Shown in pieces: positions 1-7,816 of a DNA stretch of 27,388 bases (positions are counted from its first letter, which is position 1; every line of letters begins with the position of its first letter). Source of the DNA: CAVQBP01 sp964448105. GTDB lineage: Bacteria; Bacteroidota; Ignavibacteria; Ignavibacteriales; Ignavibacteriaceae. The position numbers and the translations under genes are program-made. The DNA is taken from contig CAYUVK010000067.1 of the NCBI GenBank assembly GCA_964448105.1, positions 1 through 27,388 on the forward strand, in the 5' to 3' direction. The notes beneath the pieces were generated by a model. It made no database searches. It was not told the DNA's origin and saw only the letters and a list, made by a program, of their open reading frames with translations.

Positions 1-61
1 ACCCGTTTCTCTATATTTGAAATCTAATTTTTGTCAATCACAGGAAAAAAATTAAGTAGAT

Positions 62-1318
62 TTGAGCCAATATAATAAGACAATTCTTCCGAACGGCATT
101 AAGATTTTATCAGAATCAATACCTTATGTAAAATCATTTTCTTTAGGTTTTTGGTTCAATGTTGGCTCCAGGGATGAAAGTTTCAGGAATAACGGGATTA
201 CACATTTTATCGAACATATGCTTTTCAAAGGAACCGAAAAAAGATCTGCAAGAAAAATTGCCGTTGAAATTGAATCTGCGGGCGGATATCTAAATGCTTT
301 CACTTCAAAAGAGCATACCTGCTATTACGGGAGAGGATTGGCAGAGCATATTGAAAAAACTTTTGATGTTATCTCAGATATGATCCAGCAGCCGGCTTTT
401 AAACCTGCTGAAATTAAAAAAGAATCAAGTGTTGTTGTTGATGAACTAAATGATATTGAAGATAATCCAGAAGAATTAATATTCGATAAATTCGAAGAGT
501 TAATTTTTTCAGGAAATACATTAAGTCTTCCTATAATCGGCACGGAAAAAAATATTAAGAATTTTTCACAATTTGATCTGTTCAATTTTATTAAAGAAAA
601 ATACGGATTTAACCGGCTTATAATTTCTGCTTCCGGTGCTGTTGATCATAATAAATTAATCAAATTGACTGACAAATATTTTAATGTTAATCTTGGGAGA
701 TCCGGTATAAAAAGAAAAAATTATACTCTTAATGTAATTCCCTCAAAAATAGAATTAATTGATAAAGAGATCCAGCAGGTTCATGCAATCGTCGGGAAAT
801 CAACTTATGGTTATAAAGATGATAGAAGAGTTAAGGCAGCGCTCCTGACCCAGGTGCTTGGAGAAGGAAGCAGCTCAAGATTGTTCCAATCCGTAAGAGA
901 GAGAAACGGGATAGCATATCAAATAAATTCTTTCCTTAATTCTTTTTATGATGTCTCATCTTTTGGCGTTTATTTTTCAACTAACGAAAAGATGGTTGAC
1001 AGAGCTTTATCTATTGTATTAAAGGAATTCAAAAAATTGAGAGAAATAAAAATTTCCGAAAAAGAATTAAAGAAAGCAAAAGAATCAATAAAAGGAAATT
1101 TAATTTTGAGCCTTGAAAATACATCAAACAGGATGATACGTATGGCTCAATCGGAATTATATTATAATAAAATAAAAAGTGTTGACGAAATTTTAAAAGA
1201 AATAGATTCAGTTACCGCTGAAGATATTTTAGATATATCGAATGAACTTCTACAAGAAGATTCATTTATAAAAGTAATAATCAAATCAAAAAATACGCTC
1301 GTAAAGTGGGCGGCGTAA
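62..1318 (+). CDS. M16 family zinc metallopeptidase (processing-peptidase-like)
   Basis: Probable zinc endopeptidase of the pitrilysin/mitochondrial-processing-peptidase family (M16), 418 residues, the usual size of the single-chain bacterial members. The inverted zinc motif HFIEH is at residues 48-52, and the distal Glu ligand is probably E128 in the segment VVVDEL. The C-terminal half carries the usual second M16 domain, including the stretch GEGSSSRLFQSVRERNG around 270. The start must be the TTG at 62: an in-frame TAA lies at 53-55 and no ATG occurs before the active site. A purine-rich AGGAAAA about 14 bases upstream may serve as ribosome binding site. There is no signal peptide, so a cytoplasmic location is likely. 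The stop codon overlaps a small inverted repeat. The family call is firm; the substrate cannot be told. Confidence 0.93.
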   Translation: MSQYNKTILPNGIKILSESIPYVKSFSLGFWFNVGSRDESFRNNGITHFIEHMLFKGTEKRSARKIAVEIESAGGYLNAFTSKEHTCYYGRGLAEHIEKTFDVISDMIQQPAFKPAEIKKESSVVVDELNDIEDNPEELIFDKFEELIFSGNTLSLPIIGTEKNIKNFSQFDLFNFIKEKYGFNRLIISASGAVDHNKLIKLTDKYFNVNLGRSGIKRKNYTLNVIPSKIELIDKEIQQVHAIVGKSTYGYKDDRRVKAALLTQVLGEGSSSRLFQSVRERNGIAYQINSFLNSFYDVSSFGVYFSTNEKMVDRALSIVLKEFKKLREIKISEKELKKAKESIKGNLILSLENTSNRMIRMAQSELYYNKIKSVDEILKEIDSVTAEDILDISNELLQEDSFIKVIIKSKNTLVKWAA

Positions 1319-1335
1319 TCTGCCTATCGGCAGAT
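1318..1335. repeat. Short perfect inverted repeat (7-bp arms, 4-nt loop)
   Basis: ATCTGCC - TATC - GGCAGAT, starting at the last base of the M16 stop codon. The arms resemble the CTGCC/GGCAG arms of the element nested in the spacer after ald (2523-2553), so both may belong to one REP-like family. No T-run follows, so it is not an obvious terminator. Confidence 0.6.
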
Positions 1336-1357
1336 AAATTTAATAACGAGGCATAAA

Positions 1358-2473
1358 ATGTTAATTGGAGTTCCAAAAGAAATAAAATCCAATGAAAACA
1401 GGGTTGCACTATTACCGGTAGGCGCATCCACTTTAATTCAGAATGGACATAAAGTAGTTGTTGAAACTAATGCCGGAGCCGGCAGCGGCTTTTCCGACAA
1501 TGACTATAAATCGGTAGGAGCAGAAATTGCTTCTACACCTCAGGAAATTTTTGCTAATTCCGAAATGGTCATGAAAGTGAAAGAACCGATTGATCATGAA
1601 TATGAGATGATTAGAGAGGGACAGATTGTATTTACATATTTTCATTTTGCCGCAAGTAAAGAGCTTACCGAAGGGATGATGAAAAATAAATGTGTTGCCA
1701 TTGCGTACGAAACAGTTCAAAAAGCTGATAGATCTTTACCCCTTTTAATCCCGATGAGTGAAGTTGCAGGAAGAATGGCGCCGCAGGAAGGTGCTAAGTA
1801 TCTCGAAAAGGTTATGGGTGGAAGAGGGATTCTTTTAGGTGGCGTACCCGGTACAGGTCCTGCTGAAGTAATGGTGTTAGGCGGCGGGATCGTTGGAACT
1901 AATGCCGCAAAGATTGCCGCCGGGTTTGGTGCAAGGGTTATGATTTTAGATAGTAATCTCTACAGGTTGAGATATCTTGATGATGTAATGCCGAAAAATG
2001 TAAATACACTAATGTCGAATGAATATTATATTAGAGAAAATTTACACAAAGCAGATCTTGTGATTGGATCAGTTTTAATACCTGGTGCAAAAGCTCCTAA
2101 ATTAATTACAAAAGATATGCTTAAAATAATGAAAGAAGGTTCTGTTGTTGTAGATGTTTCCGTTGATCAGGGCGGATGTATTGAAACATGTCATCCTACA
2201 ACTCATGAAAAACCAACTTATGTAGTTGATGGAGTTGTTCATTATTGCGTTGCTAATATGCCCGGTGCAGTTCCGCATACTTCAACGCTTGCCTTAACAA
2301 ATGCAACATTACCTTATGCAGTTGAAATAGCGAATAAAGGATTTGAAAAAGCAATTAAAACAAATCCCGAAATAAAGTTAGGACTAAATGTTATCGATGG
2401 TAAAATTACATATAAAGGAGTAGCCGAAGCTTTTAATTTTGAATATCATTCTGTTGATTCGATTATTAATTAA
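1358..2473 (+). CDS. ald: Alanine dehydrogenase
   Basis: NAD-dependent L-alanine dehydrogenase, converting L-alanine reversibly to pyruvate and ammonium. The 371-residue length is exactly typical. Residues matching known active-site positions are visible: R15, K75 in the KVKEP segment, H96 in YFHFAA and D270 in VVVDVSVDQGG. The Rossmann motif GGGIVG is at 175-180, followed by the acidic D198 that would bind the NAD ribose. The C-terminal signature NMPGAVPHTSTLALTNA is present. The ATG at 1358 follows a purine-rich ACGAGG. The gene sits alone between two palindromic elements, 40 bases after the M16 peptidase and 214 bases before nuoG. It can supply or remove pyruvate and recycle NADH next to complex I genes, but no operon link is evident. 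Transhydrogenase alpha subunits share the fold but are longer and lack this full set of features. Confidence 0.96.
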   Translation: MLIGVPKEIKSNENRVALLPVGASTLIQNGHKVVVETNAGAGSGFSDNDYKSVGAEIASTPQEIFANSEMVMKVKEPIDHEYEMIREGQIVFTYFHFAASKELTEGMMKNKCVAIAYETVQKADRSLPLLIPMSEVAGRMAPQEGAKYLEKVMGGRGILLGGVPGTGPAEVMVLGGGIVGTNAAKIAAGFGARVMILDSNLYRLRYLDDVMPKNVNTLMSNEYYIRENLHKADLVIGSVLIPGAKAPKLITKDMLKIMKEGSVVVDVSVDQGGCIETCHPTTHEKPTYVVDGVVHYCVANMPGAVPHTSTLALTNATLPYAVEIANKGFEKAIKTNPEIKLGLNVIDGKITYKGVAEAFNFEYHSVDSIIN

Positions 2474-2522
2474 TTTGGAAAATACCAAAAAATTTTTGAT
2501 ACAAATAGTTTGTCAGTCTGAG

Positions 2523-2553
2523 CCTGCCTGCGCGAAGCTTCGGCAAAGGCAGG
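2523..2553. repeat. 31-bp palindromic unit nested inside the first repeat copy
   Basis: The arms CCTGCCT (2523-2529) and AGGCAGG (2547-2553) are perfect complements, and the centre contains the 10-bp palindrome CGAAGCTTCG (2533-2542). Removing these 31 bases restores an uninterrupted GAGCTTGTCGAAG that matches the reverse complement of the second copy. It therefore looks like a secondary insertion into an older repeat. Confidence 0.65.
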
Positions 2554-2580
2554 CTTGTCGAAGATTGAAAATATTGAAAT

Positions 2581-2607
2581 GTCACACTTCGACAAGCTCA
2601 GTGTGAC
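2581..2607. repeat. Hairpin-forming inverted copy of the repeat
   Basis: GTCACACT (2581-2588) and AGTGTGAC (2600-2607) form a perfect 8-bp stem around an 11-nt loop. A weak T-run (CATTTTTAT) follows, so the hairpin could also act as a terminator after ald, but the stem is shared with the repeat family and may have no regulatory role. Confidence 0.6.
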
Positions 2608-2687
2608 AATCATTTTTATATAGTCGTTTAAGAATATTGAACTTTCAGCTATGATAAAACTTTAAAAAGGAATAAAAGGATATTATA

Positions 2688-4352
2688 ATGCCAAAATTTG
2701 TTCTCGATGGAAAGGAAATTGAATTTGAACAAGGCCAGACAATTATTCAGGCAGCAAGAAAATATGGAATAGATATTCCTCATTTTTGCTGGCATCCAAG
2801 CTTATCGATTTCTGGTAATTGCAGGGTATGCCTGGTTGAAGTTGAAAAAATTCCTAAGCTCGTTATTGCATGTTCAACACTTGCAGCGGAAGGTATGGTT
2901 GTCCATTCAGCATCTGAAAAAGCAATATCTGCAAGAAATGCAGTTATGGAATTTTTACTTATCAATCATCCTCTTGATTGTCCTATCTGTGATGAAGCAG
3001 GTGAATGCAAGCTGCAGGACTATGCTTATGCGCATAGTGTTGGAGAAAGCAGGTTTACCGAAGAAAAAAATCATAAAGATAAAAGAGTTCCTTTAGGTCC
3101 TTATGTAATGTTTGATGCAGAAAGATGTATTTCATGTTCACGCTGCATTCGTTTTTGTGATGAGATCGCAAAGGATCCTGAATTGACTTTTATAAAAAGA
3201 GGAGATAGGGTTACAATAGTAACTTACCCCGGTGAGCAAATGGATAATCCTTATTCTTTAAATACAACTGATATTTGTCCTGTCGGTGCGCTTACGAATC
3301 GTGATTTCAGGTTCAGAGCAAGAGTCTGGGATATGTCTTCAACGAATTCGATTTGTACCGGTTGCTCCCGCTGCTGCAACTCAGAAATTTGGGTTAGAAA
3401 TAACGAAGTATTAAGATTAACTCCTAGATACAATGAAGAAGTTAACAGCTACTGGATGTGCGATCATGGAAGGATAAATACCTTTAAATTTATTAATGCT
3501 GATGATCGGATAGACGGACCTCATTTAAGAAGGGAAGGAACTTTAATAAAAGTATCATGGGCTGAAGCATTAAATATTGCAGCCAACGAATTGAAATCTT
3601 ACCAGAAGAATGAAATTGCTTTTATTGGTTCTCCTTATACATCCAATGAAGATAATTTTGCACTTATGAAACTTGCTAAGTTCATTGGTTCAAAAAATAT
3701 ATTATTTATGCGGCATATTAATCCTGAATTTGGCGATGATATTTTAAGACAGAATGATGTAACTCCAAATTCACTGGGAGCTGAACTTGCAGGTATTACT
3801 CCTTCGTTGGATTTGAACGGGATTGTGAAATCAATTAATGAAGGAAAAATAAAATCCTTATTTTTAATTGATGATGATATTATCTCATCAGATCCCGGAT
3901 TGGAGAATATATTTGCAAAACTTGATCTATTAATTGTCAGTGGAACTAATTTTGGTAAAACAACTTCTTTAGCGGATATTGTTTTTCCTTCGGCAACTTA
4001 TGCGGAGAAAAACGGGACAATGGTAAATTTCCAGGGAATGATTCAAAGATTAAAACCGGCTGTTTCTACTGTTGAACTTGACAGATCGATGGATGGAATG
4101 TCTTTAAGCAGGCTGGATAAATTCGGAACACGCTTCGATAGATGGGCTCAAGGTAATAAACGTGATGCTAAATCAGCCTGGAAAATTATCTCATCCCTTT
4201 CGAATACAATGGGATATAAAATGAAGTATAATATTGTTGAAGATGTTTTTGAAGAAATGACCAAATCAATTTATGCATTTAAGGGAATTGACTATGATGA
4301 TATCGGAGAACATGGAATTAAGATCAAAATTGAAATTTCAGAAAAAGTATAA
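2688..4352 (+). CDS. nuoG: NADH-quinone oxidoreductase subunit G-like iron-sulfur protein (short form)
   Basis: Peripheral-arm subunit of complex I that carries electrons from the NADH module towards quinone. Visible cluster ligands: [2Fe-2S] at C34, C45, C48, C62; the His-Cys site at H94, C98, C101, C107; a [4Fe-4S] site using C147, C150, C153 with C157 and C197 nearby; and a molybdopterin-oxidoreductase-type Fe4S4 site at C223, C226, C230, C258 (the optional N7-type cluster). The remaining roughly 290 residues are a reduced molybdopterin-oxidoreductase-like domain with the segment DIVFPSATYAEKNGTMVNFQG. At 554 residues it is much shorter than E. coli NuoG (about 900), missing most of the C-terminal domain; the end is a clean TAA, so this looks natural. 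An AAAGG-type site precedes the ATG. nuoH follows after 16 bases, in an operon. A hydrogenase or formate dehydrogenase subunit of the same fold is less likely given nuoH and nuoI. Confidence 0.9.
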   Translation: MPKFVLDGKEIEFEQGQTIIQAARKYGIDIPHFCWHPSLSISGNCRVCLVEVEKIPKLVIACSTLAAEGMVVHSASEKAISARNAVMEFLLINHPLDCPICDEAGECKLQDYAYAHSVGESRFTEEKNHKDKRVPLGPYVMFDAERCISCSRCIRFCDEIAKDPELTFIKRGDRVTIVTYPGEQMDNPYSLNTTDICPVGALTNRDFRFRARVWDMSSTNSICTGCSRCCNSEIWVRNNEVLRLTPRYNEEVNSYWMCDHGRINTFKFINADDRIDGPHLRREGTLIKVSWAEALNIAANELKSYQKNEIAFIGSPYTSNEDNFALMKLAKFIGSKNILFMRHINPEFGDDILRQNDVTPNSLGAELAGITPSLDLNGIVKSINEGKIKSLFLIDDDIISSDPGLENIFAKLDLLIVSGTNFGKTTSLADIVFPSATYAEKNGTMVNFQGMIQRLKPAVSTVELDRSMDGMSLSRLDKFGTRFDRWAQGNKRDAKSAWKIISSLSNTMGYKMKYNIVEDVFEEMTKSIYAFKGIDYDDIGEHGIKIKIEISEKV

Positions 4353-4368
4353 TCGGGGTTTTAATTAA

Positions 4369-5406
4369 ATGACTATCTTGGAATTAATAGTAACTACTTT
4401 GGTAAAAATTGTTATAATTCTAACTCTTATGCTGCTTACTGTCTCATACCTTGTTTATTTTGAAAGACGCGTAAGTGCATGGGCTCAAAACAGGCTTGGG
4501 CCTAACCGCGTAGGATGGGAAGGGGTTTTACAACCTTTTGCGGATGTTTTTAAATTATTGTTAAAAGAAGATATTGTTCCTACAAACGCTAACAAAACTA
4601 TCCACGCTTTAGCACCAATGCTAGCCTTGTTTGTAGCGTTTACCACCTATGCTGTAATACCCTTTGGACCGAGTATAAAAATTTTCGGGTTAACCGTTCC
4701 TCTTGTTGTTGCCGATATAAATATAGGTATACTTTATATTTTAGCCTTGACCTCTCTTGGTGTGTACGCAATAACGTTTGCCGGATGGTCTTCAGGAAGC
4801 AAGTATTCTTTATTGGGAGGTATTCGTTCCTCAGCACAGATGATTTCATATGAAATTTCTATGGGATTTTCTGTCGGAGGAGTTTTGCTTTTATCGGAAT
4901 CATTAAGACCTTTAGCCATTGTTAATTCGCAGGGTGCCTGGCTATGGAACGCCTGGATACAGCCCATAGGATTTATCACTTTCGTTGTTTCTGCTTTTGC
5001 CGAAACTAACCGTCTCCCCTTCGATCTTCCCGAAGCCGAACCGGAGCTGGTAGGAGGCTATCATACCGAATACAGCAGTATGAAATTTGCAGGTTTCTTC
5101 CTTGCAGAATATGCCAATATGATCGTCGCAAGTGCTTTTATTATAACACTTTACCTGGGCGGATATAACTTACCCTTTATAAATATTAATTCCATCGGTT
5201 TACCCGAATGGTTGACTGTTATAATACAAATAGCTACTTTCTGTGTGAAAATGGGAGCGCTTTTGTTCTTTTTCATTTGGGTTAGATGGAGCTTGCCGAG
5301 GTTTAGGTATGATCAGCTGATGAGCCTTGGCTGGAAAGTAATGTTCCCGCTCTCATTAATTAATATTATTTGGGTTGCGGCTTTAATAATGATCTTTAAA
5401 ATATAA
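4369..5406 (+). CDS. nuoH: NADH-quinone oxidoreductase subunit H
   Basis: Membrane subunit of complex I at the junction of the peripheral and membrane arms, forming part of the quinone-binding chamber. It has 345 residues with about eight hydrophobic segments spread over the whole length, as expected. Hallmarks visible are FERRVSAWAQNRLGPNRVG near residues 30-50, the following LQPFADVFKLLLKED, and the acidic quinone-site loop AETNRLPFDLPEAEPELVGG around 205-225, followed by YHTEYSSMKF. It starts 16 bases after nuoG and is followed after 52 bases by nuoI, with a small hexamer repeat between. No fault is seen in the reading frame. Confidence 0.97.
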   Translation: MTILELIVTTLVKIVIILTLMLLTVSYLVYFERRVSAWAQNRLGPNRVGWEGVLQPFADVFKLLLKEDIVPTNANKTIHALAPMLALFVAFTTYAVIPFGPSIKIFGLTVPLVVADINIGILYILALTSLGVYAITFAGWSSGSKYSLLGGIRSSAQMISYEISMGFSVGGVLLLSESLRPLAIVNSQGAWLWNAWIQPIGFITFVVSAFAETNRLPFDLPEAEPELVGGYHTEYSSMKFAGFFLAEYANMIVASAFIITLYLGGYNLPFININSIGLPEWLTVIIQIATFCVKMGALLFFFIWVRWSLPRFRYDQLMSLGWKVMFPLSLINIIWVAALIMIFKI

Positions 5407-5410
5407 GCAA

Positions 5411-5434
5411 CTTGAACTTGCTCTTGCTCTTGAA
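5411..5434 (+). repeat. Four tandem hexamers CTTGAA/CTTGCT between nuoH and nuoI
   Basis: CTTGAA CTTGCT CTTGCT CTTGAA are perfectly phased, starting just after the nuoH stop and ending 24 bases before the nuoI ATG. The array is symmetric in unit type (A-B-B-A). It may be simple slippage expansion; no function is assigned. Confidence 0.6.
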
Positions 5435-5458
5435 CTAAGAATTTGCTGAAGGATTGCA

Positions 5459-5953
5459 ATGGCTGTTAAGAAAAGAGAAAAAGATTTAACATTTTTAGAG
5501 AAAATATATATACCGGAAATTGTAAAAGGTTTATCTCTTACATTGAAAAATATGTTCAGACCAAAGTTTACATTGAAATACCCGGAAGAAAAATTTATTC
5601 CTCCGGCATCATATAGAGGTAGACCTGTTCTTGTACTGGAGGAAAACGGTGAAGAAAGATGTGTGGCATGCGGACTTTGCAGCCGCGTTTGTCCTCCATT
5701 AGCTATTGAAGTACAAGCTGGTGAAACCGAAAGAGAAAAAGAGCGTTATCCTGAAAAATTTGAAATAAATATGATCCGGTGCATCTTTTGCGGATTTTGT
5801 GAAGAAGTGTGCCCTGAAGAAGCAATAGTTATGAGTAAAGATTATGAACTTGCTTTTTCAAACAGGGAAGATGCTATTTATGGCAAAGACAAATTATTGG
5901 TTCCAGTTCACCAGCTGCAGGATAGGATTAACTTTTTGAGAAGTTATAAATAG
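5459..5953 (+). CDS. nuoI: NADH-quinone oxidoreductase subunit I
   Basis: Ferredoxin-like peripheral-arm subunit carrying the two [4Fe-4S] clusters N6a/N6b that pass electrons towards the N2 cluster and quinone. Both binding motifs are complete: C68, C71, C74, C78 (CVACGLCSRVCP) and C108, C111, C114, C118 (CIFCGFCEEVCP). The amphipathic N-terminus KGLSLTLKNMF and the segment SYRGRPVL are typical for NuoI, and 164 residues is a normal length. It is the last recognisable complex I gene here: nuoJ would normally follow, but a secreted protein begins 34 bases later. The complex I set must therefore be split between loci. Confidence 0.96.
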   Translation: MAVKKREKDLTFLEKIYIPEIVKGLSLTLKNMFRPKFTLKYPEEKFIPPASYRGRPVLVLEENGEERCVACGLCSRVCPPLAIEVQAGETEREKERYPEKFEINMIRCIFCGFCEEVCPEEAIVMSKDYELAFSNREDAIYGKDKLLVPVHQLQDRINFLRSYK

Positions 5954-5987
5954 TATTGTCTGGTTTTGTTCCAGTAATTGGGGTGCT

Positions 5988-7670
5988 ATGCAAAAAATTT
6001 TTACTGTTTTATTTTTATTTATTTTCGGCTTATCTGTTTTTGCACAAAACGGTGAGGACAGCTATAAAATTAACTGCCCTTCTTATATTCCTGTAAATTC
6101 GTCTTTTGATATATCTTTGGTAACAACCAACAGGTTTCCCAAAGCAGACACACTTGAATTATATATTTTACCTGATGAAAGATTGTCACTGAATGAAATT
6201 GAACTTAATACTCTCTCATGGAAATCGGTTTTAAACTTCAAGCCAGCTTCAATTGAAGGACATTCCGGTACTGTTTATAAATGTATTGTTAATCTTTCCG
6301 ATTCGGCTTTATCCCCCGGATCATTTTTCCAGTTATTTTTAAGATTTAGAGATGAAAATGCAAGCAAAGCCACAGTAAAATTTTTTGGAGTATATAAGGG
6401 TAAAGGAAAAGTTTTGGGGTATATCAATTCAAAAATAAAAGATAGGCAAATTACCGAAGCGGATTATTTAACCGTACCGGTTGAATTTTATAAAGTTCAA
6501 AGAGTGGCAGGGAAAGCATTTCAGTTTACGCACAATGCATACATGGATTTTTCATTTAATGAAATCGAATCGGAAAATTTATTAATTGAATTCTGGATTA
6601 AAATAAATGATCCTGAAGAGCAGATATTAAAAATTAGAAATAAAATTCTGCCGGACTTTCAATATTCTCTTTTTACAAACTCTTTCCAGATACTATCGGT
6701 CGATTCAAAATCCGGTTCGCAGATTTATTCTGATCCACGTTTCCTGTCTTTAAAATGCTGGTATCATATTTCAATATTTCTCTCAATTAAAAATAATACG
6801 GTTTCGTTTTACAGCAATGGTAAATTAATTGCTAAATATAAATTAGATTTTTCAATTGAAGCAAGAGATCTAAGTTTTGAATTTTATAATTTTGAGGAAA
6901 GCAAATCCTTCCAGGTTGATCTTCTTAGGGTTATCGATTTAAATAGCTCGATAAATCACTCATTCAATAACAGCAATTTCCAGAATTTCTCTGCCGATAG
7001 TTCAATAGTTTTGGCAAGGTTTAAGGTTGAAGATCTTGATGAATTATTAAACCTGAAAAAAATAATGGATTTAAATATATCCGGGATTCAGCTGGTTAAA
7101 TCCGATGCACCGATATTTGCTAAAGCCCCTGAATTAAATATCAGGATGCTTTCCAATTCTTATGAACTTGACTGGAGCGGTGGTGATTATAAACAGGCTG
7201 ATTATTATGTGCTTGAAAAATCTTCAAAAAATTCGGAGTATACAACTGTATTCAGAATAGAAGCCGATAATTTAAATGAAAAAAATTATTCCTTCCTGGA
7301 TGAAAAAGATGAATCTTCGGATGTAGTTTATTATAGAGTTAAGCAAGTGGATAAAGACGGCTCCATAGTCTATTCATCTTCGGTAAAAGTTGGGCAGGGA
7401 CTCTTTGAACCTTTTATTGTTGAACAGAATTATCCTAATCCTTTTAATCCCAAGACAAGCATTGTAGTTGAATTACTGGAAGATACGCAGGTTAAAGTTA
7501 TTATTTATAATCTTGAAGGGAAAGAGGTCGTTACGCTTCAGGACGGTCCTTTAAGTAAAGGGGTTCATAAATTTACATTCGATGCAACTGATTTGCCTTC
7601 TGGAGTTTACCTTTATAAGATTGAAACCCCTGAATATTCGCAAACGAAAAAAATGGTGCTCACAAAATAA
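5988..7670 (+). CDS. Type IX-secreted protein with LamG-like and Fn3-like regions and C-terminal sorting domain
   Basis: A 560-residue protein with an N-terminal signal peptide (KIFTVLFLFIFGLSVFA, likely cleaved before Q20). A concanavalin/LamG-like region lies at about 170-290 (KAFQFTHNAYMDFSF, then LIEFWIKI, CWYHISIFLSI and FYSNGKLIAKY). A fibronectin-III-like region with the pattern YYVLEKSS...YYRVKQVDKDG lies at about 380-468. The last 79 residues (482-560) are a Por/type IX secretion sorting domain: YPNPFNPKTS, then VIIYNLEGKEV, LPSGVYLYKIE and a basic KKMVLTK end. It is presumably exported through the outer membrane and anchored or released; the binding target is unknown. GGGGTG precedes the ATG. 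It lies just downstream of nuoI in the same direction, but the functions are unrelated. Confidence 0.85.
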   Translation: MQKIFTVLFLFIFGLSVFAQNGEDSYKINCPSYIPVNSSFDISLVTTNRFPKADTLELYILPDERLSLNEIELNTLSWKSVLNFKPASIEGHSGTVYKCIVNLSDSALSPGSFFQLFLRFRDENASKATVKFFGVYKGKGKVLGYINSKIKDRQITEADYLTVPVEFYKVQRVAGKAFQFTHNAYMDFSFNEIESENLLIEFWIKINDPEEQILKIRNKILPDFQYSLFTNSFQILSVDSKSGSQIYSDPRFLSLKCWYHISIFLSIKNNTVSFYSNGKLIAKYKLDFSIEARDLSFEFYNFEESKSFQVDLLRVIDLNSSINHSFNNSNFQNFSADSSIVLARFKVEDLDELLNLKKIMDLNISGIQLVKSDAPIFAKAPELNIRMLSNSYELDWSGGDYKQADYYVLEKSSKNSEYTTVFRIEADNLNEKNYSFLDEKDESSDVVYYRVKQVDKDGSIVYSSSVKVGQGLFEPFIVEQNYPNPFNPKTSIVVELLEDTQVKVIIYNLEGKEVVTLQDGPLSKGVHKFTFDATDLPSGVYLYKIETPEYSQTKKMVLTK

Positions 7671-7816
7671 AAAATGTTTAAATTATTTTAATAATGAATA
7701 TGTTTTGTTATATAATATTTAAACTTTGTTTGTGAATATCTTATTTGTAATTTGTAGATTAAATCTGCACTGCTTTAAGGGGTGCATTAAAATAATAAAG
7801 AATCCGAATTATTATA

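Larger units (their letters stand above)
2511..2607. repeat. Composite palindromic repeat element in the ald-nuoG spacer
   Basis: Two inverted copies of a short GC-richer element lie in an AT-rich spacer. The first reads GTCAGTCTGAG at 2512-2522, continues as CTTGTCGAAG at 2554-2563, and is split by a 31-bp palindromic insert (2523-2553). The second, in opposite orientation at 2581-2607, is uninterrupted and reads CTTCGACAAGCTCAG in its core. The two copies can pair with each other. This resembles REP/MITE-like palindromes that spread through intergenic DNA; no transposase is present. It could also form an RNA hairpin between the genes. Confidence 0.7.

Noticed and set aside
1..52. End of an upstream gene
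   Set aside because: Short frames exist (for example one ending at 25-27), but there is too little sequence to support any product.
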